This document shows positions 1-10,747 of a stretch of 64,000 nt of DNA, piece after piece. The DNA comes from Nageia nagi. Its lineage: Eukaryota; Pinophyta. Every line of letters starts with the position of its first letter. Positions within the stretch are counted from its first letter, which is position 1. The DNA lies in NCBI GenBank assembly GCA_050084985.1, contig JBITNC010000001.1, positions 100,068,001 to 100,132,000 on the forward strand, read 5' to 3'. The translations under genes and the position numbers were made by a program. The notes under the pieces are model-generated. The model had not been told where the DNA came from, did not search any database, and worked only from the letters and a program-made list of their open reading frames with translations.

Positions 1-1690
1 CTAGTAAGCATTTTTTAGGTAAAAATTTGACCAAATCCACATATGAAAAAGAAATGTTAGCAATTATTCATGTTGTTAAACACTGATGGACAAATCTTAT
101 TGATCAATATTTTCTCATCCATCCAAATCATCATTGTTTGAAATACTTCATGGAATAGCGAAAGTGGACAACTAAGCTTTTGGGGTATGATTATGAGATT
201 GTGTATCAAAAGAGAAGAGTAAATATGGTTGTTGATTCCCTTTCTCAAAATTTGAGGAGCTTGTGGTACTTCAAGTAATATGCCCCCTTCTTCCCCGATG
301 GCTAGATCAAATTAAAAAATAATGATCCATGATAGCTCTTCATACATTATTTCAATAACTTCATATTGACATTCCTAGACACCTTAATTTTCCTTGCATT
401 ATGGCATTATTTATTTCAAGGGTTGCATTGTACTACCTCTCAATTTCTTCATCTCATGAGGTGATACTTTAAGAGTTACATGTTGATTCCTCTATAGGAC
501 ACTATGGGTTTCTAAAAATATATAAAATAGTGACCTAATATTTTTATGAAATTATAATGAAATAAGATATTAATAAATTTAGTAACAGATATGATGTTTA
601 TCAATAAAAAAAGGTTAGATAGTTGGCCCCTAATTTCTTTAGTCCCTACACATAGCAACACAAACTTGGATTGATATTTTGATAGATTTTATTGAAGGCC
701 TCCCAAAATACTATGGAAAATGTAAATTTATCATGGTAATGGTAGATAGGATGTATTTTTGCATCTTAGCTCATCCTTTCAAGGTTGTCAATCTAGCCTT
801 ACTTTTTTTTATATAATTTTCAAACTTCATGGTATGCCTTCTTACTAGTAATTTCTTGTAAGAGTTCTTCAAGCTTTGAGGTACTTGGATCAATATGAGT
901 TCTACCTATCATCCTCAAATGGATGGTTAGATGAAAAATATTAATAAGTTCTTAGATACATATATATTTCTTTACTTCAGCCCAACTAGTTCATTAGGTT
1001 AAGTGGCTTCCTTATTAGAATGATGATATGATACTTCATATCATACTTCCATTAAGATGATCCCCTATGAAGCATTGTATGGTCAAGCTCCATCCATAGT
1101 ATCTTATTATGTTCCAAAAAGCAATAATGTTCAAGTAATTGATACCACCTTAATCAATCAAGGATTCTCCATCTTCTTTAGGATAATCTGCAAATGGCTA
1201 AACATCACATGAATCAAGAAGCTAATCAACAATAGGTAGAAAGAGAATTCTAGGAAGGGACATGGTTTTACTATGACTTCATCCATATCAATCAAAATTT
1301 CTCAATATAAAAGGACCCATAGAAGTTGGCTTCAAAGTTTATGGGCCTTACAAAATCCTCTAATGCATTAGACCATTCACATAAAAGTTAGAGTTACCTG
1401 AATCCTCTAAATTTCATCCAATATTATATATTTTTTGTCTCAAGAAGGTATTGGGCTTCCAAGAAAAGGTTCATAGATATTTATCTTAATTCAATGAAGA
1501 TGGATCCATAATGATTGAACTTAAGGTGGTGTTGGAGTGATGTACTTATCAACTTCATAACCACACCATTACTGAATTCCTTATCCAATGATATGGATTA
1601 GCACCTAAGGATGCAACTTGGGAGGTACTTCATCAATCTTAGTAACAATTTCCTAAATTTTAGCTTTGTAGACAAAGCTTTTTCTAAAAG
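1..1690 (+). pseudogene. Degenerate chromovirus pol: RNase H, integrase, chromodomain
   Basis: The remnant begins inside the RNase H domain (frame 1: SKHFLGKNLTKSTYEKEML, then a stop near 85). The integrase core follows: the first catalytic Asp lies in WIDILIDFIEGLPK (about 670-710), and a remnant of the HPQxDG segment lies at about 910-930. A GPY-type C-terminal region lies near 1310-1440. A chromodomain-like stretch (ITEFLIQWYGLAPKDATWE) lies at about 1570-1630; such tails direct integration to modified chromatin in chromoviruses. At least ten breaks are visible, so no protein can be made. Confidence 0.75.
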
Positions 1691-1698
1691 GGATGGTA

Positions 1699-2095
1699 TT
1701 TTAGGATCCCATATCTTAATATTTACTTATGTTAGATTTTTTTTAATATTTTAATCATTAACATGTATCGACTTGTAAAGTGGACCATCACACTTTTGTA
1801 AGGTGAGTCACCATTTTGTAATGAACCATATATTAAGGTTAGGGCAACATGACCATATATATGTGTAAGAGGGGAAGAGAGATCATCTTGGAAAATATAT
1901 TATCTTTTGAATTGTAATAAGGTATCCTCGTCAAAGGCCAAAGTGACTTATGATTCATATTCTTGTCAATAAAGTTATTCTATAATATTATCACATTTCT
2001 TGAATTATATGATATGTTGCATTTTGAATCCATTTATATTTGCATTTTACTATTATTTTATTTAAAATCATATTTTATATCTTCTAGGTTTCAAA
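1699..2095 (+). repeat. Decayed 3' LTR of Gy-0
   Basis: The sequence TTTTAGGATCCCATATCTTA at 1699 is the counterpart of the Chr-1 LTR start (TGTTAGGATCCCACATCC). It follows a chromodomain tail, as a 3' LTR should. The first dinucleotide TG has become TT. The right end, near 2095, is an estimate from the 392-bp length of the Chr-1 LTRs; no target duplication can be checked. Confidence 0.55.
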
Positions 2096-2142
2096 TGCAT
2101 CTACAATAGAATGATGAGTAAGTAAGAGGAAAGTAACATATA

Positions 2143-2147
2143 GCAAT
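2143..2147. repeat. Target-site duplication of Gy-1, left copy
   Basis: GCAAT lies directly before the Gy-1 5' LTR and is repeated exactly at 21983-21987 after the 3' LTR. Five bases is the usual duplication size for plant LTR elements, so this fixes both ends of Gy-1. Confidence 0.9.
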
Positions 2148-2639
2148 TGTATTCCTTCATAATAACACTCAAAATTTGAGGTAATTATATTATTTTTCAT
2201 TCTTCATTATTTCATTCTTTAATACCCAAGAGCTGTGTATATAAGAATACCTAAGGGGACATTATTCTTTCAAAGTCTTCACAAGTTGTAAAATTTTGTA
2301 TTCTTTTATTTTAAATCTCTCATCTTCTCATTTCTTTTCCTTAACGTATTGCGAGTCATTTTTTTTAGTAGTACCCAAGAATTATGTAAATAAGGATATC
2401 CAGGAGTTATGTCAATAAGAGTTATGTTAATTCTATTTCCTTTTATTCTTTAGTGACTGGGAGTTGAGAGTGCCTAGGAGTCATGTCATCTCCTTTAGTA
2501 TACTTAAGAAGTCATGTATGTAAAAGTTTCTTGAAATCATATTTATTGCCTTAGAATCTTTAGGAATTGTTGGCACAAATATCTAAAACTTGTACATATT
2601 CAAAGTTTGAATTTTGAAGAATATCAACAGTGCTTGGGG

Positions 2640-3010
2640 ATTTTGAAGGATGACATCATATTTTTGATTAAAATAAGCGAGTCTTAACAAAATCAAAATA
2701 TCAACAATGCCTAAGGATTTTGAAGGATGATGTCATAATTTTTAATAAAAAATAGCAGATCTTGATAGAATTAGAATATCAATAGAGCCCTACAATTTTG
2801 GGAGATGACATAAAATTTTTTGATCAAAATCAACAGGTCTTGGAGCAAGTAGTGGCAGGTGCAAAATTGTGAAGAACATTAATAGAGCCCGATGATTTTG
2901 AAAGGTGATGTCACATTTTTTGGTGAAAATTAGCAAATCCTAAAGAAATTAAAACTTTGATAAAGCTCACTAATCTTGAGATATGACATCATGATTTTTA
3001 GCTAAAAGTA
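2640..3010 (+). repeat. Degenerate ~60-bp tandem repeats with TGACGTCA-like palindromes (Gy-1 5' LTR)
   Basis: The consensus unit reads roughly 'gat TTTGAAGGATGATGTCA TAATTTTTGATCAAAA ... GGGTC'. The palindrome occurs as TGACATCA (2651-2658), TGATGTCA (2728-2735), a damaged form near 2816, TGATGTCA (2906-2913) and TGACATCA (2984-2991). All are one C-to-T or G-to-A step from TGACGTCA, the core bound by plant bZIP factors of the TGA/CRE type. Upstream position relative to the TATA box fits an enhancer role, which is inference. Confidence 0.7.
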
Positions 3011-3594
3011 ATGGGTCCCAAAAGAACCAGATCATCAATAGAGCCCAAAAGAAGAGCATAGAGCTTGCTAAGCAAGTGAAAGAGTAATTCATGAGAAAGA
3101 ACACCCAGGTCCACTTCATCTTAAGTATTTGACCCTTGGGACCCTATTAATGTGTCAACACCAAATCATTTCCACATAATAGTGGTAGTTTTTCTTAAAC
3201 CAAGCAAACATAATGTTTATCAACTACCATTACTCTGATTACTAACATCCATAGCAGAGATGATAAAGATTATAGAGAAACACATAGCAAACATGTAAAT
3301 CAATGTGCAATCAAATAACTACTCAACTAACTACAGTGCTACCTTTAATTAGTAATAGTGTTATATTCAATTAGATATAGGGATGAAGGAGTAGTCAATG
3401 ACATGTCAAAAGGATTATGGCTCTATGGACATGGTTGACCAAAAGTTGCAAATTCCTAGATAGTTATGTTGATTAGTACTTGTTCATTATATAATCTAGC
3501 ATAGTTGTAGCATTTATTATTTTAGTTATTTCATTCAATGCTAATAGTAATGTATATTAATGAAACCTAACCACCCAAGGAGGGGGGGAAGATG

Positions 3595-3603
3595 TATAAA
3601 TAG
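3595..3603 (+). promoter_or_regulatory. TATA box in Gy-1 5' LTR
   Basis: TATAAATAG, followed by GCTAGC, is conserved at 21469-21477 in the 3' LTR and at 23711-23719 in the Gy-2 5' LTR. It lies about 500 bp before the LTR end, the usual place for the U3/R promoter. Confidence 0.75.
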
Positions 3604-4124
3604 CTAGCTTTTAGAAATCAAAAAGGTCAAACATTTTAGCAAATTTGCCTTAATCTGTAAGAGCAATTCACATATGATAATACAAACAAATAATGCTTTG
3701 CTCTCTTGAGACAAAGTGGCTATTATTGCTTTTGTGAATATTATGTGTGGAATGTTTTCTTCAAATTATGGCTATGTGTTGTGATTATGAGACCCCAAGT
3801 GCAAGATAGTTTGCTATTCTTAATCTTGGCTATGGATTGCTGCCTGTGTTGTAATGCTTGGGTTGTAAATTTTTATTTTAGTTGTTTATTTGCTTATCTC
3901 TTTCCTGTAACTCTCCATCTCTTTATTCCTTTCTTATTACTTTTGACCTTAAATATAGATAGGAATCAACCTATAAATCAAAAATTGAGTAGAAAACCAA
4001 CATGAGTGCATCCCTACCATCTTTTGCTCTTTCAAGGAACCTACCATTGTGAGAAGTGGAGAACATAACTAGACCAAACCCTTGAAGTTAAGCTATACTA
4101 ATCAATAGTAGCTAGTTCCATTTT

Positions 4125-4142
4125 TGGCATGTTTGATGGGAC
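4125..4142 (+). promoter_or_regulatory. Primer-binding-site-like motif of Gy-1
   Basis: TGGCATGTTTGATGGGAC, preceded by a T run, lies 17 bases after the LTR end. Gy-2 has TGGTACGCTCAATGGGAC at 24275 and Gy-3 has TGGCATGTCGATGGGGC on the minus strand at 46885. Shared position and sequence in three elements support a primer site. The TGG start fits a tRNA 3' CCA, but I cannot assign the tRNA. Confidence 0.65.
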
Positions 4143-4493
4143 ACAAGCTAAATATCATATTTAGTAGGAATTATTAGGCTTTATAGCCTTATCTAGTGGG
4201 TTATCAATTTGATCCTTCAATAATATAAGGTTCCTATAACCTTAATGGTGATTTTGCTATCAAATAGTCAATATTTTGAACCTTGGCACCTTCAAAATGT
4301 AGACTAACTAGAAGTAGTGCCAGAAATTTTCTTAGATAACTTAAATTTTAAGAGCTATCACTTCTTCATAGGAGGACTAGATGAAAGATATCTCAAGTTG
4401 TCTCCTTTGATCCCTTTAAGGGTGACCCCTTTATAATCAATTGTATTTGACTCATTCCTATAAAATTCTTTGCCTCCTATACATTCTCCAAGT
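4143..4493 (+). other. Gy-1 untranslated leader
   Basis: About 350 bases lie between the primer-site-like motif and the gag start. They resemble the Gy-2 leader (24293-24644), for example in the shared 'ATCACTTCTTCA/AAGGAGGACTAG' area. No ORF or other feature is visible. Confidence 0.6.
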
Positions 4494-5620
4494 ATGGCTC
4501 AACTAGTATATTTTTCTACCTAGAATAATAGTCATCCTTTGGTTGTAGATGCTAATTTATCGCCTATACCTCAAGTAGCTTTTAAAGTTTTTCCTAAGTA
4601 TGATGGCTCTAAAAAGATGCCATATAAGCACTATCAAGATGTATCTTTGTTAGTTTTAAGCTTCAACATTACTAATGAAACTATGATGACAAGGTCACAC
4701 TCTTTTAAAGGTAAAGCAGTCGAGTGGTTCAGAACCCTCACCCCCTAATCTATAAATTCATAAGGAGAGTTATTTTAGGCTTTGATTAAAATATTTTCTA
4801 TATATGGTGATGATAGCATGTTCCTTAACCTCATAGCATGTATCAAAAGACATCTGCATGAGTCTATTGATGATTTTAATATCAAATTTGAAAGAATATG
4901 GAAATCCATACCAGCAAGGATTAGACCAACAAATGCTCAAGCTCTAGTATATTACCAAAAAGCTTTTCTTCCTGACCTCAATATGCTTATCATTATGTCA
5001 AGAGATACATTTCTAAATGTTTACTAGATAACAAAGATTGCAAAACATACCTTGGTGTCCTCTAGTAAAATGCAACCCAGAATAATCATGCCTATATTTC
5101 TAAGTTCACTTCCCATGTAGGCTCCATAAATAGGTCACCCTAGAGTTATAGCCTTACCACCTCCTCCCAAACCTACTATTCAAAATCAGCTACCAACATT
5201 ACCTACTCTTGCATCCATAAGCATTAGTGCTAAACCTAAATCTCAAGAAGAGAAAAAAATAAGGTAGTTGGAGATAACTATTAAAAATTTAACCAACAAG
5301 CTCACTTTGTAAGAAAGGTAGAATCATGATTTTAATTATAGAAGATATGATAATCAGTATCAACCAAGATTCCAACCTAAGGTTAACTAGCTAGAATAAT
5401 CTAATTCTCTTAAAATAATTGAGAATGTGATTATGATCAGTTCTACAGATAGTGCTACTTTGGGCATTACTAAATGGTGTCCACCATATTCAGCTCCTCA
5501 TTTTCTAGATTCATGTGTAATATATCAACATCAATATTTGGGGTTAAATTCTAACTAGATGGTAGAACCTACTTCAAATCTTGTTGTTGACCTCACAATC
5601 ATCAACTTTTGGGTTTTGAG
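4494..5620 (+). pseudogene. gag: Gy-1 gag remnant
   Basis: The start is the ATG at 4494 (MAQLVYFST, then TAG). The same start is seen in Gy-2 (MAQPTPIVFLAWNNSHPLVV at 24645), which supports it. The capsid-like part follows: FKVFPKYDGSKKMPY, then SHSFKGKAVEWFRTL near 4700-4740, equivalent to KGKVLDWYRGLP in Gy-3 gag. A second open piece runs 4782-5027. The gag product would form the virus-like particle and bind RNA. At least four stops or frameshifts are present. The end is approximate. Confidence 0.8.
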
Positions 5621-6024
5621 ATATGCTAGAGAATAAAAAATTATGTTCAAACAAGATCAACTTCTTCAACAACCCATAGCAGCCTCAAGCCACTCAGCAA
5701 TATCGATCTCCCACTCAAGCCCAACTTGAATCTAAGAAAGCTAAGACTCCTTTAGCTTAGCCCCAAAACCAACATCTTCAAGTCTCATTTAACTTGAGTA
5801 CTATTCCATCAAGTTTGGGTACTATCCTATCAAACTTGGGTACTAGTACCCTGAGTGAAACAAATCCTACTGCAATAAGAAAAGAAGCCTCAAAGAAAGA
5901 AATACTTGGTACATTGAGTTATCTTTTCATCATTGATTATCATAAATAAAAGGCTACTCAACATTTTAGAACACATCAGCAAGTAGAACCAAGTAATTCC
6001 ATCCCATATTCTTCATACAATATT
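5621..6024 (+). other. Gy-1 gag-protease linker, degenerate
   Basis: Gln- and Pro-rich, stop-ridden sequence between gag and protease. Gy-2 has an equivalent stretch at 34100-34500. No domain is recognised. Confidence 0.5.
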
Positions 6025-6570
6025 ATGGAAGAATTGAAGAAAACTCCTTCTATGATGACTATGTTTGATGCATTAAAGATACTAGGTCATTTAGATCTTC
6101 TGCAAGAAGCTTTAAAGTTAAGAAATACTAAAAAGAGGACAAATGAAGAGAATCCTATCTATGTTATGTCTGAAGTTATCCCTCTAGCTCTAATAGGTGT
6201 AACAAGACCCTCACCTTTCTATTTATCCCTAAGATTAGAATGCTAGGTAGTAAATAATTGTATGATTGATACTAGAGCTACCATAATTGTTATCCCTAAA
6301 GCTATTGCAGGTGAAATGAAATTGTATATTACAAGATGTATTGATGATGTTATATAGTTAGATTATTCCTTGATAGATGTTGTTGGTAGTGTTAAATGTG
6401 TTCAAATATCCTTGAATGCCTTCTCTAATATTCATGTTATCCAAGATATTATTGTAGTTGATCTTCCACCTCTATTTGGAATATGTATTTCTAAAGAATT
6501 TACTACTAAATTGAGAGGGTATCTAGCCTTAAACTATAGTCATCTTCTACTTCCTTTCCAAAACAAATAG
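6025..6570 (+). pseudogene. Gy-1 aspartic protease region
   Basis: Two open pieces (6025-6246 and 6370-6570) with a short broken link encode a retropepsin-like region. The catalytic D-S/T-G box seen in Gy-3 (LVDSGVATTVMP) is here MIDTRATIIVIP at about 6261-6296, so the glycine is lost. Downstream LPPLFGICISKEFTTKLRGYLA matches FGLCLSREFIAKIGGYLA in Gy-3. The enzyme would cut the Gag-Pol polyprotein. It is broken by a stop at about 6244 and by the damaged active site. Confidence 0.75.
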
Positions 6571-6659
6571 GTAAAGATTTTAAATCAAGGAACTAAAACT
6601 ATCCATCTCAAAAAGATTAATGAAGTAAATTGTATGAATGATCCATAACTAGTGGAGAT

Positions 6660-7060
6660 ATTTGAAAGTGACATACTAAGGGAATCACTACTAACAACCA
6701 AAAGATTCTCCTTTTGATTCACATGGACCTATACAAATAATGTTGTTGAGCATCAAGCCCTTTATTTAGGGTTATCTAAAGTAATTAGTATAGGTATTAG
6801 ATGCCTAATTATCCATGGTGATTCTCAATTGGTCATCAAGAAATTTAGAAATTAGATTAGTGTAAAGCACCATTATCTGAAGAACTATAAGAATAGAGTG
6901 TGGCATTTATTAGAGTCATTTTTGGATATCAATTTTGTATCTATTACTATAAGGCACAACCAAATAACTAATGCAATTTTTAGAAGAGGGGCATTTATAA
7001 CCATACTCATTATAAAAGAGGAGCTCTTGGAGTCAAAGTTCAGTGTAGGCCTTTAATACT
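6660..7060 (+). pseudogene. Gy-1 RNase H-like domain upstream of RT (5'-truncated)
   Basis: The segment NNVVEHQALYLGLSKVI, HGDSQLVIKKF, SVKHHYLKNYKNRVWHLL and IRHNQITNAI follows the RVT_3/archaeal-type RNase H pattern (E in VEYEAL, D in GDSQL, final N-x-x-A-D). It lies between protease and reverse transcriptase. Compared with Gy-3, about 30 codons at the front, including the first catalytic Asp (SFDGA), are missing. The domain is present in all three Gy elements, so its position is ancestral rather than a local accident. Confidence 0.7.
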
Positions 7061-7176
7061 TGATGTTACAAACTTTTGATAGGTATTTGACTCTAATGAG
7101 TATATTTGACTCTAATGAGTATATTTTCAACTTTCTCATAAATGAAGTAATGGCTCACACTTTTGGTACTCAATAA

Positions 7177-8235
7177 ATGCCTAATTGTTTCCAAGAATTA
7201 GATGTCATTCAACTTAAAAATAATGTAGTACCAAAAGTATTGCTCTCTTTTGATAGACTATTTGATTCAGAAGATGTCCTAAAGGCCAAGTCTTCGATCA
7301 TCTTGAAGGAGAATTATGTTGAGCTAGAGGTAGAGCTTGGTAAATACATAAAAGTTAGTTTAGATTGTTTTGGTGTAGAAAAGGTTTCTATGTATCAAAT
7401 TTATCATAAGTTTTCCCAGGTGATTGCTTGGACTTATGATGATCTTAAGATATATGATAAAGAATCATCCAACACACGGTTGAACTTGAACTAGAAGCTA
7501 AACCATATAGGAAAAAATAGAGACCTATAAATCTAAAAATAGAAGAAGCTATGAAACAAGAGTTAATCAAGCTCTTTAATTAAAAAATTATTTATTCTAT
7601 CAAGCATTCTTCTTGGGTTGCAAATTTAGTTCCTATGAGAAAGAAAAGTGGAGAAATCAAACTCTATATTGATTTTAGAAATTTGAATAAAGTGTACCTA
7701 AAAGATAATTATCCTCTCCCTCCTATGGACTAGATCCTACATATAGTAGCCAAAGTTTGTTATTTTTCAATGCTTGATGGTTACTCAAGATTTAACTAGA
7801 TTTGGGTGAAGGATGAAGATCAGTTCAAAATAGCATTTACAACTAATTTTGCTTTTCAAAGGATGCCATTTGAACTTTCTAATGTAGAAGTTTCTTTTCA
7901 AAGAGCCATAGATCATGCATTTGGTGAGCTAATAAATAAAATTATATTGATCTATCTAGATGATATCACTATCTTCTCCAGAAGTTGAAGTGATCACCTA
8001 GAACATATAAAATTAGTCTTTAAAAAATGCATGAAGTTTGGCATTTCAATCAACCCAAAAAAGCCAATTTTTATGGTCAACAAAGGAAAGTTACTTGGTC
8101 ACATTGTCTCAAAAGAGGGGCTAGCAATTGATCTAGATAGAGTAAAAGCTATAGAAGCATTACCACTCCCCTCTAACAAGAAAGCCTTACAATCATTCCT
8201 TGGTTAGATAAATTTTGTTAGGAAATTTATTAATA
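7177..8235 (+). pseudogene. Gy-1 linker and reverse transcriptase
   Basis: An open linker (7177-7494, 105 codons) leads into RT at about 7500. RT blocks seen in order are SSWVANLVPMRKKSGEIKL, DFRNLNKVYLKDNYPLPPMD, DEDQFKIAFTTNFAFQRMPF and the catalytic box IYLDDITIF (7950-7976), which is intact. The thumb (GKLLGHIVSKEG, DRVKAIEALPLPSNKKALQ) follows. RT copies element RNA into DNA in the particle. Stops at about 7520, 7582, 7730, 7798, 7986 and 8205 disable it. Confidence 0.88.
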
Positions 8236-8560
8236 ATTTTTTAGAAATTATATCTCTAATCACTTCAATGCTAAAGAAAGATGTTATATTTTCCTAGTCA
8301 TGTGAAGCAAAAGTAGCCTTCAAAGAGATAAAACAAGGTTATAATAGAAGCTCTTATGCTTAAAAACCTTAATATGTCAAAAGATATTCATCATATCTTC
8401 ACATGAAATAGATAGGAGCATTGCTGCAATTCTTGCATAGAAGGATGATAATAATGAAAAACACCTGATTACTTTTCATATTTAGACACTATATCAACAT
8501 TAGTAAAGGTACTCATTTATTCAAAACTAAGTGTTTTCCATTATGAATTCTTTGGCGAGC
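8236..8560 (+). pseudogene. Gy-1 gypsy-type RNase H remnant
   Basis: After RT the sequence keeps only fragments of the ordinary gypsy RNase H (FVRKFINNFLEIISLITSML, then the region matching FVWTEESKEAFQKIKVAITKA in Gy-3). It is badly decayed. With the domain at 6660-7060 the ancestor therefore had two RNase H-like domains, one on each side of RT. Confidence 0.6.
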
Positions 8561-9584
8561 ATTACAATAGACCAACTATAGCAATAAAGGTATTACAAGC
8601 TTAATAGTATTGGCCCACTATATTTTAGGATTCATTCATGATTGCCCAGGAATGTGATAAGTGCAACAGATTTGTGAGAAAGAGAAGACAAGATACCATG
8701 CCTCTCAAACCTATGGTAGTTAAAGAGCCTTTTCAATAGTGGGGTATGGACTTCATTGGTGTCATAAACCCAAATTCCTTGGTAGGTCACAAGTTTATTT
8801 TGACAACAATAGATTACTTCACTAGATGGTCAAAGGCTATGCCATGCAAAAATGCAGATCAAGAAGCAATGATAGAAATGATTAAAAGGATAATCACCTA
8901 CTTTTTAATCCCATAGAATATAGTGTTAGATAATGCTATGACATTTATTAGAGGTAATCTATCAAGCTTTGTAGCTCAGTATGGAATCTACTAGTTATTC
9001 TCTTCAAACTATTACCCACAAGGTAATGGGGTAGCTAAATCAACTAACAAAAATCTAACTTGGATCATCAAGAAAAAAATTGAAGGGAATTCTATATAGT
9101 GGCATACACAATTGAACTATGCATTATGGGTTGATAGAATTAGTATAAAATTAGCAATAAAGACATCTCCATATGCATTGGTATATGGTAAAAGACTAGT
9201 GTTGCTAGTACACATGGAGTTACCAACTTTAAAAATCTTGTAAGAAATGAAAGACCATGACTTTGAGCCACTATAATTCAAATATAATTAGCTCCTAAAA
9301 TTAGAGGAAGATTGAAACAAATCATATGCATCATTCCAGCATCGCTAGTACATCATCAAGAGGTGGTTTGATAAAGAAGTTTAAACCAGGTGATATTGTC
9401 CTCAAATGGGATGAGGAAAGAGCAAAACTCGAAACATAACAAAAATTTGACTCTCTTTGGAGTAGGCCTTATATTATTACCCAGGCTATGCAAAATAATG
9501 CATTCAAGCTATAGGATGTTACCAAGCCCCAAGAATTATCTATTCCCATCAACAGAATCTATTTAAAACATTACCAAGTGATAA
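8561..9584 (+). pseudogene. Gy-1 integrase, interrupted by Chr-1
   Basis: The zinc-finger tail (ECDKCNRFVRKRRQDTMPL) lies near 8650-8700. The core follows with Asp in WGMDFIGVINPNS, Asp in VLDNAMTFI and the third acidic position changed to Lys (GNGVAKSTNKN; Gy-2 and Gy-3 keep GNGLAES). TSPYALVYGKRLVL and a GPY-like tail follow, ending near the Chr-1 insertion in INRIYLKHYQV. Integrase would insert the cDNA into chromosomes. The reading continues on the other side of Chr-1 at 15577 and agrees with intact Gy-2 sequence at 52600-52630. Confidence 0.85.
9580..9584. repeat. Target-site duplication of Chr-1, left copy
   Basis: GATAA at 9580-9584 is repeated exactly at 15572-15576. The duplicated target is Gy-1 integrase sequence. 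Confidence 0.93.
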
Positions 9585-9976
9585 TGTTAGGATCCCACAT
9601 CCTAACATTTTAGTGTTAGTATTAGTATTTTATTAAATTATTAGCCTATATTGTAAATCGTAATTGTAAGGGTGGAGCCTAATTTTACATTACTATTAGG
9701 GTTAGGGTTACTTTATTATAAATAGATAGAAGTGTGTGGAGAAATGCATCTCAAACATTATTTTTCACTTTTGGAGTTGTAAGGAGGTAGCCCCCTTGAA
9801 GTAGCCTGTGATTCTATTACTATTTAGTAAAACCCTATCCTTATCTGCTATTTCATGTTCTATTTATCAATGCATGCTCTATTATTTTTATATATAATTA
9901 TCATTTTCCTATTTCAAATTGATATTCATTTCATTTCTATAATATTTTCCTTTTTTATAATTGCAGTATCATAACA
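9585..9976 (+). repeat. Chr-1 5' LTR
   Basis: The LTR runs from TGTTAGGATCC to ATCATAACA, keeping TG...CA. Its first 22 bases contain the near palindrome GTTAGGATCCCACATCCTAAC, read in two halves. The TATA box TTATAAATA is at 9716-9724, after two TTAGGG-like units that are not plant telomere repeats (TTTAGGG). Confidence 0.95.
9716..9724 (+). promoter_or_regulatory. TATA box in Chr-1 5' LTR
   Basis: TTATAAATA is identical at 15311-15319 in the 3' LTR. It sits about 130 bp into the LTR, consistent with a U3 promoter driving genomic RNA. Confidence 0.7.
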
Positions 9977-9978
9977 TT

Positions 9979-9991
9979 TGGTATTAGAGCT
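9979..9991 (+). promoter_or_regulatory. Chr-1 primer binding site (initiator tRNA-Met type)
   Basis: TGGTATTAGAGCT two bases after the LTR matches the plant initiator tRNA-Met complement TGGTATCAGAGCC apart from transitions. The tRNA would prime minus-strand DNA synthesis. Confidence 0.85.
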
Positions 9992-10747
9992 CTTTCCAGG
10001 GCCATTCTACTATGGGAAAACAAAAAAACATTTAGAGGTCTAAGCTAGAAATCCTATACTAAGGGTTTTAAAATATCTAGTAGGATCTATCATTTTTGGC
10101 TAAGCACACTTTCCCATAAAGCTATGTGTGAAGTGAGGTGCAAAAAAACTATGCACCAATACCTAGGCCTTAGATAGAACCCTACATGGAATTGGACTCC
10201 ATGTACTAAAAGGTATATTGGAGACTATCTAAACTATAAATAGAAAATAGGTAGGAAGTTGTGTCAACCATATATAAACTATAAAGCATCAGTAAGTGCC
10301 ACTAGAAAGTTACTTATCACAGAAGCCATCTTTGTAGCCTCTTTCTTTGCAAAAGTTGGATAGGAGGGGTGTTTAGACAAGCCTATAGAGTAGATAATCC
10401 TTACCATAGAATCATTCCTTCACACAAAAAACCTTGATTTGATAAGTAGAATGTATGACATGCAATTTTGCAGAGCTACCAAAAATAGCAGTTCAAAGGT
10501 AGCAAAAACTTCAAAGCTAAATAAATAGAAATCTATACCATTTTAGTAGTTTTTAACAAAAGCAAATAGACCCATAGATGTAAAAAAGTGTTTAAGGAAT
10601 TCAAAAATCATCATTAGAAACCTAGCCCATTGTAATCATGTTTTCAAGCTGATAATTTTGATATATTACACCCATACACTTTTTTGGGCACTTTCTAAAA
10701 ATAGTAGTTTCTAGAAATATCAGCTTCAAAAATAGCAATTTCCAAAA
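9992..10747 (+). other. Chr-1 untranslated leader
   Basis: About 750 bases between primer site and gag, with many short stops in all frames. No ORF, repeat or regulatory motif is evident. Confidence 0.6.

Larger units (their letters stand above)
1..2095 (+). mobile_element. Truncated chromovirus-like Ty3/gypsy remnant (Gy-0), 3' part
   Basis: This is the 3' end of an old Ty3/gypsy element whose 5' part lies outside the window. In order it shows RNase H, integrase, a chromodomain-like tail and a decayed 3' LTR. The RNase H piece (STYEKEMLAIIHVV) matches the same segment of Chr-1 at 13440-13490, so the two belong to related chromovirus families, but they are far diverged. Stops and frameshifts are frequent. 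The right limit is approximate because the LTR end is eroded; Gy-1 begins about 50 bases further on. Confidence 0.8.
2148..4107 (+). repeat. Gy-1 5' LTR
   Basis: The 1,960-bp LTR starts TGTATTCC and ends ATCAATA, where the expected terminal CA has become TA. It aligns along its length with 19990-21982. It holds repeated ~60-bp units with a TGACGTCA-like palindrome (2651-2991) and a TATA box (TATAAATAG, 3595-3603). A 99-codon open stretch at 3706-4005 lies wholly in the LTR and is not treated as a gene. Confidence 0.92.

Noticed and set aside
3706-4005. 99-codon ORF with hydrophobic C-terminus in the Gy-1 5' LTR
   Set aside because: It lies wholly in the LTR R/U5 region. The matching DNA in Gy-2 and in the Gy-1 3' LTR is broken in that frame, so conservation is at DNA level only.
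9701-9715. Telomere-like TTAGGG pair in the Chr-1 LTR
   Set aside because: Only two units, of the non-plant type; they are part of the LTR in both copies.
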